64,000 bases of DNA from Aureispira sp. CCB-QB1 (GCF_000724545.1 NZ_JHBV01000029.1:62001-126000); one strand, 5' to 3'. Counted from the stretch's first letter, positions 1-9,308 are shown. The notes: a model not told the origin generated them from the sequence alone. Numbers and translations are program-made.

Positions 1-300
1 AGAAAATAGTGTTGTGATAGCTAAAAAAAAGCAAATATCACCCCATCCCAAATAATGCTCTGTAATGTTGATCCATTGTTTGTGCTTGATGGAGAAATAG
101 AGACTAACTCCTATCAATTGTATTGCCACAAAAGAAAGATTAAAATACAAAAACCAAGGCTCCCATGTAGGACTTGACCAAGCTGCATACAATCCTAACA
201 AAAAAATAGAGGGAATCGTCCAAACGCTAATCGCTCTGTCTTTAAAATCTTGATAAACAACCATTCCCAAAACCAAACAAAGCCAATAATAAGGATGCAT
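1..300 (-). CDS. Prepilin peptidase (A24 family), partial
   Basis: Reading frame open from an ATG at 300 on the minus strand to the left edge of the window, 100 codons without a stop. The protein should cleave the leader of type IV prepilins or pseudopilins in the inner membrane. Two stretches support this: a VYQDFKDRAIS segment near residue 16, which matches the first aspartate motif of the family, and LGWGDICFF near residue 85, which matches the GxGD motif holding the second catalytic aspartate. The intervening sequence is hydrophobic. The start codon overlaps the stop of the pseudopilin gene by one base (TAATG), so the two are probably translationally coupled. The N-terminal methylase domain seen in some family members is absent, giving a short form. 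The C-terminus lies outside the window. The family assignment comes from motifs only, but the pilin neighbour supports it. Confidence 0.75.
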   Translation of the reverse strand, partial: MHPYYWLCLVLGMVVYQDFKDRAISVWTIPSIFLLGLYAAWSSPTWEPWFLYFNLSFVAIQLIGVSLYFSIKHKQWINITEHYLGWGDICFFLAITTLFS

Positions 301-698
301 TAATCCAGTACGGTTTCTTTGAGCGTTCCCGTTTTATCGACCTCCCAAACATTGAGTTGTCCATCGCCATCAAAGTCTTCAGAAGCCGTTGCTCTAGCAA
401 TAAAATTCTCTTTTGAGGCATTCACCACCTCGTATACATACAAAGCATCTCCCCCTGTTTGTTTCAATGCAGGCGCTTCAAATCGCAGTTCTTGAAAATT
501 GTCAGTATATCGAAAATTGGTTTGGTAGTATGCCTTTTGTAAGGTTTGAATGTATTTTAATTGTTTTTTGGCTTCCAAGCTGTAAGCTTGTCCAAACAAT
601 CCTTGCAAATTGGGCAAGGCTAATAAAATTAGAATTCCGATGATGACCAATACCATCATCAATTCAGTCAGGGTAAATGCGGGAAGTTTTTTATTCAT
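300..698 (-). CDS. Type IV pilin-like / pseudopilin protein
   Basis: 132 residues. The N-terminus MNKKLPAFTLTELMMVLVII is a class III prepilin signal: a short basic leader, a small residue (Ala7) before the cleavage site, Phe as +1, Glu at +5, then about 20 hydrophobic residues forming the N-terminal pilin helix. The rest is a small soluble domain with several aromatic residues (AYYQTNFRYTD). Its end, ASEDFDGDGQLNVWEVDK, resembles the calcium-binding acidic tail of major pseudopilins. Ala rather than Gly at -1 is less common. It overlaps the downstream prepilin peptidase gene by one base, which suggests co-expression with the enzyme that matures it. Whether it belongs to a type II secretion-like, pilus or competence apparatus cannot be told here. 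Confidence 0.8.
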   Translation of the reverse strand: MNKKLPAFTLTELMMVLVIIGILILLALPNLQGLFGQAYSLEAKKQLKYIQTLQKAYYQTNFRYTDNFQELRFEAPALKQTGGDALYVYEVVNASKENFIARATASEDFDGDGQLNVWEVDKTGTLKETVLD

Positions 699-899
699 GG
701 TTACAGTTTTTCAATGCTTTGACTACTTGGTTGTTGAATACTCGCATTACAAACAACATTAATTATCAAAGAATAAGTATAAGTAATCGTTCAAAAAAAG
801 CTAAACATACAAAATTTGACAGATATTCGCAACCCTTCTAAGCAGAAAATCAAAGACAAGTACTGTTAATTAATTTCAAAGAAAATCAAACCAAAACTA

Positions 900-3800
900 C
901 TATTGCATTTCCCAAACCCAGTTCCCTTCCATGTTTAAATATCCTACTTTATCCCCTTGTTCTACTCTAAACAAGCCATTTCCCACATAATCCACGTACT
1001 CATATTCGGGCTGAATAATTATCTTTCCTTGCAAATCAACCACTCCTAGTAAGTTGGTAATACTCACATTGGCCACTCCTTTTTTAAAGGGCGTAATTTT
1101 TGCATATTTAGGAGTTAAGAGTTGCAATCCCTTTTCATTAATGACTCCCCACTTGTTTTTGACTCGAACAGGAGCGACATGGTTTTCAAATCTCATTGCC
1201 CCTGTAAAATTGTTGGGGGTATGTCGTTTGGTATCTTCATGCACAAAATAATACGTCCAAGAATTTCTACGCACCAATGCCAAGCCTTTGTTGATGTCCA
1301 AAATTTTATTATATTTTACAGGAATAATTACATTTCCAGTCGTATCAACAACTCCCGTTTTATTATAACTCTCCCAAACGACAGCTCGATTGCCTTGAAA
1401 TGGCTCTACCCTAAAATAAGTCGGTTCAATAACGACATCGCCTTTGGTATTAATGTACCCTCGTTTAGATTCATCAGAAGTAAAAGCAGCTCGCCCTTCT
1501 GAAAAGTCCTTCAATTGACGAAATTCTTTATCACAAACCAAGGTACCTGTTGTGTCAATAAACATCCAATTCAAATTCGTTTTTCCCAATGCTTTCTTTC
1601 CTAGCGGTTGAATGCGAACAACAGCAAAGCCTTCCTTAAAATCACGAATTTTACCATACGCTTTTTTTCCAACTAGCTCACCCCTTTGATTCATTAAACG
1701 ATACTTTTTGCCAATTTTCACTTTTGCTAGTCCATATTCATTAAAAGCACTTATATTCTCATAGCGCCTTTTCGGTTTTAGGATAAATTCCCCTTGGGTA
1801 TTAATCAGTCCCCAACCTTTTTTGCGAATATAGACTCTTGCTATACCATTTTTAAAATCTGTTAAACGAGAGAACCTACCAGCAAATAACAACTCTCCTG
1901 TGGGGCTGATATATCCTTTTTTTCCTTTAGGAAGATGTACCCAAGCCTTGCCTTCTTTAAAATCTCCCATTCTTAGATATTGAGGCTTAATAACAACATT
2001 CCCTGAAGGATCTATCGCGCCCCATCTTGATTGATCAAAAATAACAGCCAGACCTTCGCTAAAATCTCTCGCTATTCTATACTTTGATTTTATCACCTCT
2101 TTGCCACTTCGATTGACAAAACCCCAACGACCAGACAAATTTTTAACCGCAACTCGATCTTCTTGATAATTTCGAACCTTCAAATATTGTACTGGAACAA
2201 CTATATTGGCATTACTATCAATCGCACCATGCAAAACTCGATGCTGTGCAATAAAAAATAATTGCTGGTTGGATTTAGGTAGAAAATTGAAATTATCGTA
2301 AGCTGGGGGCAGTATTTCGTTTCCCTCTTCGTCTAACATTCCCCATTTCCCTTCTTTTCTAACCAGCGCTCTATCATTAGAATAATTCTCTGCATAATCA
2401 TACTTAAAAGGACTGTGCACCATACCTAACGTATCCAAGTATCCCCATTCTGCATCTGCGCAATACAGTGTCCCTTCCTTTTTAAATGCTTCAAAATATT
2501 TGGGGTCATTGTCGTTGTCAAAAATATAAGCAGCCAAAAAATCGTTAAAAAATGGAGCTGCTTTTCCTATAGGACGTTCAATTTTCCCCTCTAAGTCAAC
2601 CAATAACCGTCCTTTTTTGGTCGCTCTAGCTTTTCCTTCTACAAATTCACCAATATAAGCAAAGCCTCTTTTTATAATCTTTCCATTTTGTGCTATTAAA
2701 CCATGTTTTCCTCCAACAAAGACACAACGGGCAATATCCATATTGCGAAGCGTAAAATCAGATGTTTTTATATCTAAAAACTCCATTTTAGTAACAGGCA
2801 ACCCATGTACATTTGAGAAAACACCATAAACTTCGTGAATTTTGAACCGAATTCTTCCTGTATTAATACGACCTCCTATGTCGATTTTTTCTTTTTCTAC
2901 GATCGAAATTCCTTGCTTCTTAAATACTTGAACACTTGCCCACTGTGGTGCAAATTTATATCGTTCTTCTTGTATGTGCCACAGTCCCCATTTTCTCGCT
3001 CTTGTGTGATATTTCCAACACAAACTATCGCTAATTTGAAAAGGATTGGAGGTAGCATTATTGGTATTGTTGACAGTAGTAGTAGAACGAAACGTCCGTC
3101 CTGAAGAACGTACTTTTAAAGACTTTAAATTTGAAAATTTTGTATTATTTGACAATTGACCATTTTCATCAAAAGCAAACAGCTGTAAGTTCCCTTTATC
3201 ATCTTGATAACGAGCATTGTTATCATTTAACTCCAGTGACGGAGGATAAGCAATAGGAACAACAATTTCCCCATTATTATTAATAATGCCATATTTTTTG
3301 CCCTTACGAGCAATAGCTACCGTCGTATTTAAATTGCTAATATGATCATAAATAAGAGGAATTAAAACCGATCCGTCTTGATTTAAGACTCCCTCTAATC
3401 CATTTTCTCTTACTCTAAAAGTATTCTTTCCAAACTTTGTAATAAAATCATATGCTCCAGACAAAACTGTTTGCCCTGTCCCATCAATTAGAGACCTTAC
3501 GCCACTAGCCATAATTACCTCTACATGATTTTCATCAAACACCTTAACCTGCTTGCAGCCTTTTAATATGACTGAATTTAGTTCTACTGAATACAGAGCT
3601 ATTTTGTTTTCTTCGTCTACAAATCGGTAAAACTTATTGCCTATTGCTTTGTAATTAAGCCAATTGTGTGGTATTACATTCACTCCTTCTTCATTAAAAG
3701 CCCCCCATTTACCACTCCTTTTTGCCCAAATTAAATTATCTTGAACAGCAATTCGGTCATACCCTGCCCCCAAAATTACTTTTCCGTCATAATCGTACAA

Positions 3801-4322
3801 TTTTTCTATGCCCTCTTCATCTTTGGCTACAATAAATTTGTTTTTTAGGAAACTAAACTTTTCAAATTGGGGTGGCAAAATCACCCCTTTTTTGAGATGT
3901 GCCAAGCCTAGTCCTGTGATTTCTTCATAAGACAAAAAAGCATCTTCCAAAAACTCAATACTGGCAGCCATATCGTCCAAGATAAGTTTCTGCTCTGTAT
4001 TAATCACACGCCAATTCGCACCTTCTGTTTTGACAGAAAATAGTCCTCGACCTATATAGTCCATCCAATCATATTGACAAGGAATCACCAAAGCCCCTGT
4101 TGTATCCAAAACACCCAACAAGCCCTCTTTTTCGGCAATAGCATACAAACCATCTTGAAAAACACCAATTGCGCTATAAGAAGGATTAACAATCAAATTG
4201 CCGTTAACATCCATCATTCCCCATTTTTTATTAATATGAACAGGGTATAAATGTTGATTTTGTTGAGCCTCTACGACAAGAGCTGCTATGGCGAATATCA
4301 TTACCAAAAAGGGACGCAACAT
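900..4322 (-). CDS. Large secreted WG-repeat protein
   Basis: 1140 residues, starting with a signal peptide (MLRPFLVMIFAIAALVVEAQ). The rest is built from roughly 20 WG repeats, each with a KWG or similar turn followed by a short D/N-x-x-G strand and an I-x-P-x-Y strand. Clear examples are KKWGMMDVNGNLIVNPSY near residue 33, GKWGAFNEEG near 205, GKWGMLDEEGNEILPPAY near 680 and SRWGAIDPSGNVVIKPQY near 790. The C-terminal half also carries an extra D-F-x-E-G-x-A segment (DFSEGLAVI, DFKEGKAWV, DFKEGFAVV). Such repeats are predicted to form beta-propeller or solenoid scaffolds. No enzyme domain and no T9SS sorting tail are visible. It stands alone, with about 200 bp of non-coding DNA on either side. 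Its role is unknown; a surface or periplasmic binding scaffold is the likely guess. Confidence 0.85.
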   Translation of the reverse strand: MLRPFLVMIFAIAALVVEAQQNQHLYPVHINKKWGMMDVNGNLIVNPSYSAIGVFQDGLYAIAEKEGLLGVLDTTGALVIPCQYDWMDYIGRGLFSVKTEGANWRVINTEQKLILDDMAASIEFLEDAFLSYEEITGLGLAHLKKGVILPPQFEKFSFLKNKFIVAKDEEGIEKLYDYDGKVILGAGYDRIAVQDNLIWAKRSGKWGAFNEEGVNVIPHNWLNYKAIGNKFYRFVDEENKIALYSVELNSVILKGCKQVKVFDENHVEVIMASGVRSLIDGTGQTVLSGAYDFITKFGKNTFRVRENGLEGVLNQDGSVLIPLIYDHISNLNTTVAIARKGKKYGIINNNGEIVVPIAYPPSLELNDNNARYQDDKGNLQLFAFDENGQLSNNTKFSNLKSLKVRSSGRTFRSTTTVNNTNNATSNPFQISDSLCWKYHTRARKWGLWHIQEERYKFAPQWASVQVFKKQGISIVEKEKIDIGGRINTGRIRFKIHEVYGVFSNVHGLPVTKMEFLDIKTSDFTLRNMDIARCVFVGGKHGLIAQNGKIIKRGFAYIGEFVEGKARATKKGRLLVDLEGKIERPIGKAAPFFNDFLAAYIFDNDNDPKYFEAFKKEGTLYCADAEWGYLDTLGMVHSPFKYDYAENYSNDRALVRKEGKWGMLDEEGNEILPPAYDNFNFLPKSNQQLFFIAQHRVLHGAIDSNANIVVPVQYLKVRNYQEDRVAVKNLSGRWGFVNRSGKEVIKSKYRIARDFSEGLAVIFDQSRWGAIDPSGNVVIKPQYLRMGDFKEGKAWVHLPKGKKGYISPTGELLFAGRFSRLTDFKNGIARVYIRKKGWGLINTQGEFILKPKRRYENISAFNEYGLAKVKIGKKYRLMNQRGELVGKKAYGKIRDFKEGFAVVRIQPLGKKALGKTNLNWMFIDTTGTLVCDKEFRQLKDFSEGRAAFTSDESKRGYINTKGDVVIEPTYFRVEPFQGNRAVVWESYNKTGVVDTTGNVIIPVKYNKILDINKGLALVRRNSWTYYFVHEDTKRHTPNNFTGAMRFENHVAPVRVKNKWGVINEKGLQLLTPKYAKITPFKKGVANVSITNLLGVVDLQGKIIIQPEYEYVDYVGNGLFRVEQGDKVGYLNMEGNWVWEMQ

Positions 4323-4433
4323 AATTAGATGTTTAGGAAAGTGATAAAATGAAAATGTAATGAGATAAAATGGAGGTGCTCACAACTACACCCCCATTCC
4401 TAGAAAAGCTATTAAAATTTATGTGTTTAATAC

Positions 4434-4457
4434 CAATAGTTAGCTGCGCTGCTACTA
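4434..4457. mobile_element. 24-bp inverted-repeat micro-element with 6-bp direct repeats
   Basis: The element begins CAATAG and ends CTACTA, with an imperfectly palindromic centre (GTTAGC...GCTGC). It is flanked directly on both sides by TAATAC (4428-4433 and 4458-4463). The 24 bases are identical to the outer 24 bases of the right end (reverse complement) of the long element at 27277-27524. That an exact terminal piece occurs alone between perfect direct repeats suggests insertion with target duplication. Confidence 0.6.
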
Positions 4458-4549
4458 TAATACTAGACATGATCATCTATTACGACAAAGCATAGTCTAC
4501 AAAAGTTCTCCTACTAAAAAACTATTTTCCTGAACTTTTGCGCACTTAT

Positions 4550-5974
4550 CTAAATAGCAAACGCTCGGTCAATAACTTCATCCAATCCGTCTACAGAAGA
4601 TATCGTTGCGATTTCTGTTGCCATTTCCATCAAAGCATGACCATCTTCTTTTATTTGTTCCAAATTTAGTGCTTTGAAATCTTTAGCAGAGAAAATAGCT
4701 ACTTTTCCCTCTGGCAAGATAGCCAACAAAGCGTTTTCATCTACTGGGTCAAAAGAAAATTTAGACAAGTCGGTTGGACGGTAACGAACTACGGAGTGTT
4801 GTTTTCCCATGACTAAAAAATACGAAATCTTTTTATTAATATCTGAATTCACCTTTGCCAATTCATCAAATTTAGGTTGAGCAGCACAACGAGTTCTTCC
4901 TGGTTTGTGCCAAATATCCCAATTATAAATACCAAACCCTCCTACGTTAAAAGTACGCACCAAATTTGCTTGAGCAACCAAACGTTCTCGCTCATCTTTT
5001 TGTGCTTTCTTGACTTCGTTGTAAGCTTTCATTTTAGTTTCTGTAAACGCAGCCAAGGCTTCTTCATAATTTTCATCACTCAAAACTGGTCGCACCAAAG
5101 TTTTGAAGTCTTTCTCTTTATTCGACAAGATCAATTCAAAATATCCTGTCGGAGATTTCTCTAACTTAATTTTGTCCCAATCAGAGCTAAAAATCCACTC
5201 ATTTTTCTCTGGATTTTTTCCTTCGCCAGCATATTCCCATACAACGCCTTTGAACGTTTTTAATTCTGGAAACATTGAATAATTGACATCCAAATCAAAT
5301 ACAAAGTTTTCCACATTGGAATGTTTTCTTGGTTTAACAGGCACAGGTGGTAAAGCTGCGTCCAAAGCTGCCAACCGTTCTTGTTTTTTAACATTGGGCG
5401 TTGCCGCTGCGGTTCCTTTATCTTCCCACCGACAATCCTTGGGACCTAGCTTATAAAAATTAAATTGGTTACCTTCATTAAAAGAGGCTAGATTTACTTT
5501 GATATCTTTGTCTCCTTTAACAAAAATTTCTTGCCCTGCCTGTTCCCCTTTTATTTCAAACATCCCAGCTGTCTCCATATACTCTCCCGTTTCTGGATTA
5601 TGCATTGGAATTCCACTGGCAATAATATCCGTTGCATCATGAAACTCTCTAAATTTAATCTCTACATTACCCGATATAGGATTGCCATCTTTGTCTACAA
5701 AAGCATTCGCAGGGATTTCGATGGTCGTTCCTGTTGCTGTTTCGATGGTCATCCCATCTGATGTGGCAACAGAGTAGGATTGAAACGGAATATCCAATCC
5801 CTGAATCGGGGGACTCACAGCTAAAACTGGTGCTTCTATTCCTTGCTCATCAGTAGGAAGGTTAATTGCTTGATTTTTTTGGTTATTAGAATTAGAATCA
5901 CAGGCTGCTAACAAAGCAGCACCTGCTACAACAGGCGTAAAAAGTCTTAAAATTTTGTTTTTGACAGTCATCAT
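4550..5974 (-). CDS. Lipoprotein of unknown function
   Basis: 474 residues with a lipoprotein signal: a basic N-terminus, a hydrophobic stretch and the lipobox LLAAC with the lipidated Cys at residue 25, followed by an Asp- and Asn-rich linker. Residues about 75-150 contain TTIEIPANAFVDKDGNPISG and a REFHDATDIIASGIPM segment. This beta-rich module is found near the N-terminus of many uncharacterised Bacteroidota lipoproteins and looks like an extracellular beta-sandwich. The C-terminal half is charged with no recognised fold. There are two possible starts (Met-Met at the extreme N-terminus). It lies about 230 bp upstream of the WG-repeat gene on the same strand, probably in a separate transcription unit because a repeat element sits between them. 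The function is not recognised. Confidence 0.75.
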   Translation of the reverse strand: MMTVKNKILRLFTPVVAGAALLAACDSNSNNQKNQAINLPTDEQGIEAPVLAVSPPIQGLDIPFQSYSVATSDGMTIETATGTTIEIPANAFVDKDGNPISGNVEIKFREFHDATDIIASGIPMHNPETGEYMETAGMFEIKGEQAGQEIFVKGDKDIKVNLASFNEGNQFNFYKLGPKDCRWEDKGTAAATPNVKKQERLAALDAALPPVPVKPRKHSNVENFVFDLDVNYSMFPELKTFKGVVWEYAGEGKNPEKNEWIFSSDWDKIKLEKSPTGYFELILSNKEKDFKTLVRPVLSDENYEEALAAFTETKMKAYNEVKKAQKDERERLVAQANLVRTFNVGGFGIYNWDIWHKPGRTRCAAQPKFDELAKVNSDINKKISYFLVMGKQHSVVRYRPTDLSKFSFDPVDENALLAILPEGKVAIFSAKDFKALNLEQIKEDGHALMEMATEIATISSVDGLDEVIDRAFAI

Positions 5975-6527
5975 GTTATTTTGTTTTTAGAATGATCCAA
6001 TATTTAGGAATTCATAAAATCTAAGTTGCAAATTGAACTGTTATTAATACCAATTATCCTCCGTGAAGTTTATGAGAAGTGGGCTATTCGACTTTCTCCT
6101 TTTATCCAAGAAACGGAAATGAGCATCTTTTAGAGAAGCTTTGCATTTTTCGATGTTATAGAGAAAGGAAAAAAGCTACGGTGATTCATCCAAGGTTATA
6201 AGTACACCAACTACGTTTTGTGATAATCGTTAATAGAGATTTTTTTGTTTTTGCTTTACTTAGTTGCATTTTTTTAATTGTATGACTCCATAATGACATA
6301 GAATAATAAGGTTACATGATTTATTTATTTTTTTTATTTTTTAATTTCACTCTACCTTAAAACAGATCTATAATTTAAACTTTTTTGTTGTAAAATGCAT
6401 TATATTGGATGACTATTTATAACAAGCCTTTTTTCCTGTATAACTACTTTTAACATCACCCATAGAAGCAATAGAATAAATAGTAGACGACTATGTCTAA
6501 CAACTACTCTATACATCATATAATAAT
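5975..6527. other. Intergenic region between divergent genes
   Basis: 553 bp separating the divergent lipoprotein and DUF3124 genes. The right half is very AT-rich (around 6240-6420) and presumably holds promoters for both genes. No open frame, RNA gene or repeat copy could be supported. A segment at 6048-6215 is less AT-rich than its surroundings, but nothing in it was recognised. Confidence 0.5.
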
Positions 6528-7061
6528 ATGAATATCTTGAAATCATTATTTTACCTACTACTGTTGACAGCCTGTTTATTCCAGTCTTGCGAACTTCCTA
6601 AGCCTGCTCAACCACCAACTTCAGATCCAATTTTGGACCAATATAATTCTACGACAAACAGTAGTGATTTACTGTACCGAGATACGGTTTATATTCCAAT
6701 TTACTCCGACATATACAGCGAGACCAAAGATGTGAAATTTAATTTAACGGCAACGCTAAGTATTCGAAATACAAGTTTAGTAGACACCATTTATATTGAT
6801 GATATTGATTATTATGATACCAACGGACAACTTGTACGTCATTATTTAGTAGATCAAACACTAGAATTAAGCCCCATGCAATCCATTGAATATGTCATCG
6901 AAGAAGATGATACCGAAGGAGGTACAGGTGCCAATTTCATCATCAACTGGGCAGCTAATAGTCGACATGTTACCCCTATTTTCCAAGGCGTGATGATTTC
7001 TACCAACGGACAACAAGGAATCTCATTCTTAACAGAAGGCGTTTCTATTTGCAAAAAATAA
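6528..7061 (+). CDS. DUF3124 family lipoprotein
   Basis: 177 residues with a short lipoprotein-type signal; the lipobox is LTAC (Cys16) or FQSC (Cys21). The mature part matches my memory of the DUF3124 family: a conserved start (DTVYIPIYSDIY), a SIRNTS strand, the YYDTNGQLVRHYL turn and the ending FQGVMISTNGQQGISFLTEG. The family is found in periplasmic or lipid-anchored proteins and has no known activity. The gene ends 12 bp before the potassium channel gene, so the two are almost certainly one operon. This suggests a link to ion or osmotic homeostasis, which is inference only. Confidence 0.75.
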   Translation: MNILKSLFYLLLLTACLFQSCELPKPAQPPTSDPILDQYNSTTNSSDLLYRDTVYIPIYSDIYSETKDVKFNLTATLSIRNTSLVDTIYIDDIDYYDTNGQLVRHYLVDQTLELSPMQSIEYVIEEDDTEGGTGANFIINWAANSRHVTPIFQGVMISTNGQQGISFLTEGVSICKK

Positions 7062-7073
7062 CCTTTCAAAATA

Positions 7074-8387
7074 ATGGTCAAGCACTTCGTAAAAACCCTA
7101 AAACCTTTACAACTTTTGATGTATGGGTACTTAGTTATTCTGTTTGTTGGATTTGGGTTGCTTTGCCTTCCGTTCTTTCAAACTACCTCCATTCGTGTCA
7201 TAGACAATCTATTTATCGCTACATCTGCCCTCTCAACCACAGGCTTGGCAACGGTAAGCATTCCTGAATCTTACAATTTGGGTGGTCAGATTGTCATTCT
7301 ACTACTAGTTCAAATAGGTGGTTTGGGGTATATGTCTATTGGTTCTTTTATTGTTTTATTAACTCGCAGAAAGCTTACTGAGATGAACTTTGAGCTAATC
7401 AATTATGACTTTAGCTTGCCCGAACATTTTGAAGTTAGAAGCTTTATTCGAGATATGGTTATTGTTACTTTGGTTATAGAACTAATCGGAGCTATTCTCT
7501 TAGCGTTCATCTTTTGGAATGCAGGCGAAAACAATGCTGTTTGGAATGGCATTTTTCACAGCATCTCTGCTTTTTGCACGGCAGGTTTAAGCTTATTTCC
7601 AGATAGTTTTGTTGGATATCGAGACCACTTTTTTTTAAATTTTGTTATCTCTTTTTTATCTATTGCAGGAGCATTGGGTTTTATTGTTTTTACCGATTTA
7701 TTTGAACGTTTTTCTGGACGAAAGGAAAAAATAACCCTTACTAGTAAAATTATTATACATTTCACTTTTTGGGGCATTTTGTTAGGGGCTGCTGTTCTTT
7801 TTTTGAGCGATTTATCTATTGCCAACTTAGCCCCTGAAAAGCGGTTACTAGCATCCTTATTCCAAAGTGTTGCAGCTTTTACAACCGTTGGTTTCAATTC
7901 CTATAATATTAGCAATATTAGTTCAGGACCTTTGTTTTTTATGCTATTGTTAATGATTATTGGAGCCTCTCCATCAGGAACTGGTGGGGGAATGAAATCA
8001 ACAACCGTTACAACGTTGTATGCCCAACTGAAAAGTACGTTTAGGGGAACACAAGACATTATTTATATGCACTGCAAAATTCCTGAACACAGAATACGAC
8101 TGGCAACTAGCAATTTTTTCTTTTACGTCTTAGTAGTTTGCCTAGGCACTTACTTATTGTTATTGGTGCAACCACAAGACAAATTTGAGGTCTTATTTGA
8201 GGCTGTTTCGGCACTTGGAACAGTTGGATTAAGTACTGGCATAACAAGTGATTTAAGCGTTTTGGGCAAAATAATTGTTATGATACTTATGTTTTTAGGT
8301 CGAGTCGGTCCATTGTCTTTTGGAATGATCTTATTTCACAGCAATTATCAAGAACCAAAAATCAAAGAAGAAGATGTGGCAATTTAA
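7074..8387 (+). CDS. KtrB/TrkH-family potassium uptake channel subunit
   Basis: 437 residues, the usual KtrB length. The four pore loops of the superfamily are visible, each with its selectivity glycine: STTGLA (54-59), CTAGLS (168-173), TTVGFN (270-275) and GTVGLS (382-387). The conserved intramembrane loop SGTGGGMKST (301-310) follows the third repeat. Between the loops are the expected hydrophobic M1 and M2 helices. KtrB imports potassium, usually sodium-dependent, gated by the cytoplasmic nucleotide-binding ring KtrA. No KtrA/TrkA (RCK domain) gene is in this window; the next gene downstream is not one. It is preceded at 12 bp by the DUF3124 gene. Confidence 0.93.
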   Translation: MVKHFVKTLKPLQLLMYGYLVILFVGFGLLCLPFFQTTSIRVIDNLFIATSALSTTGLATVSIPESYNLGGQIVILLLVQIGGLGYMSIGSFIVLLTRRKLTEMNFELINYDFSLPEHFEVRSFIRDMVIVTLVIELIGAILLAFIFWNAGENNAVWNGIFHSISAFCTAGLSLFPDSFVGYRDHFFLNFVISFLSIAGALGFIVFTDLFERFSGRKEKITLTSKIIIHFTFWGILLGAAVLFLSDLSIANLAPEKRLLASLFQSVAAFTTVGFNSYNISNISSGPLFFMLLLMIIGASPSGTGGGMKSTTVTTLYAQLKSTFRGTQDIIYMHCKIPEHRIRLATSNFFFYVLVVCLGTYLLLLVQPQDKFEVLFEAVSALGTVGLSTGITSDLSVLGKIIVMILMFLGRVGPLSFGMILFHSNYQEPKIKEEDVAI

Positions 8388-8423
8388 AGAAGAATTTATA
8401 AATTAAAGGATTGTTGTCTCACA

Positions 8424-8447
8424 TAGTAGCACCACAGCTAACTATTG
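8424..8447. mobile_element. 24-bp inverted-repeat micro-element with 6-bp direct repeats
   Basis: Same 24-bp unit as at 4434-4457 in the opposite orientation, with two or three differences. It begins TAGTAG, ends CTATTG, and is flanked by perfect direct repeats CTCACA at 8418-8423 and 8448-8453. It lies in the 100 bp between the potassium channel and the next gene. Confidence 0.6.
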
Positions 8448-8489
8448 CTCACACATACTCACAATAAATAGCCCTCTAAATAAACTATT

Positions 8490-9233
8490 ATGCCGCATAC
8501 CGAAGTGAACCTTGTTTTGGATAGCGCCAAAATCATGGCAACCATACAAGCCCTAGAAAAACGTATTGAAGATCGTTTCCCTGAATCTAGTCTCTTAAAA
8601 ACGTGCAAGGGGTTTTCACAAATAGCCGACCATAGTCAAAACAACATTGATTATATCGGCAGACGCAATTTACCAATTCGATTATTTGCTTTAGCTATTA
8701 TCTTAATGGGTTTAGTAGCGCTTTTGTATAGTTTTACTTTAGTCAATTTCAAGTTCTCTAGCATGACCATTGTAGATGTTGTCACACTTGCAGAAGCTAC
8801 AATTAATGATGTTGTTTTACTTGGAGCTGCTATCTTTTTTTTAGTCACCTTAGAAGTACGTTTAAAACGTAACAAAGCTATAAAAATACTAGATCAACTG
8901 CGAGGACTTGCACATGTCATTGATATGCATCAATTGACTAAAGACCCTGTTATGGTTGGCGTAATAAAGCTAAAAACATATAATTCTCCTGAACGTACGT
9001 TAAGTAAATTTGAATTGCAACGTTACTTGGACTATTGTACTGAAATGCTCTCTTTAATTGGCAAGGTTGCTGCGCTGTATTCTCAAAGCCTTCCAGACGA
9101 TGTTATTGTTACGGTTGTTAATGAAATAGAATCTTTGACAAGTGGTTTGAGTCGCAAAATTTGGCAAAAGATCATCATATTGGCAGATGTTGACGACCAC
9201 CCTAGATTAGCGCTCAATATGGATGTAGAATAG
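8490..9233 (+). CDS. Two-helix membrane protein of unknown function
   Basis: 247 residues. Residues about 60-85 (LFALAIILMGLVALLYSF) and 104-123 (VVLLGAAIFFLVTL) look like two transmembrane helices joined by a short loop. Both flanks are long, charged and mostly helical. The N-terminal part includes a MATIQALEKRIEDRFP helix and the C-terminal part looks cytoplasmic. It follows the potassium channel gene on the same strand after about 100 bp that contain a micro-element, so co-transcription is possible but uncertain. It has no RCK, Rossmann or nucleotide-binding motif and is not KtrA. I do not recognise the family. Confidence 0.65.
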   Translation: MPHTEVNLVLDSAKIMATIQALEKRIEDRFPESSLLKTCKGFSQIADHSQNNIDYIGRRNLPIRLFALAIILMGLVALLYSFTLVNFKFSSMTIVDVVTLAEATINDVVLLGAAIFFLVTLEVRLKRNKAIKILDQLRGLAHVIDMHQLTKDPVMVGVIKLKTYNSPERTLSKFELQRYLDYCTEMLSLIGKVAALYSQSLPDDVIVTVVNEIESLTSGLSRKIWQKIIILADVDDHPRLALNMDVE

Positions 9234-9308
9234 AAATTTTTCTTGATTTTATAATATGAAAACATTACCTTTGCCTTCTAAAGTTTACAAACATTAAGTA
9301 ATAATACT

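Noticed and set aside
8490-9233. KtrA-type gating subunit downstream of KtrB
   Set aside because: It has two transmembrane helices and no Rossmann or RCK motif.
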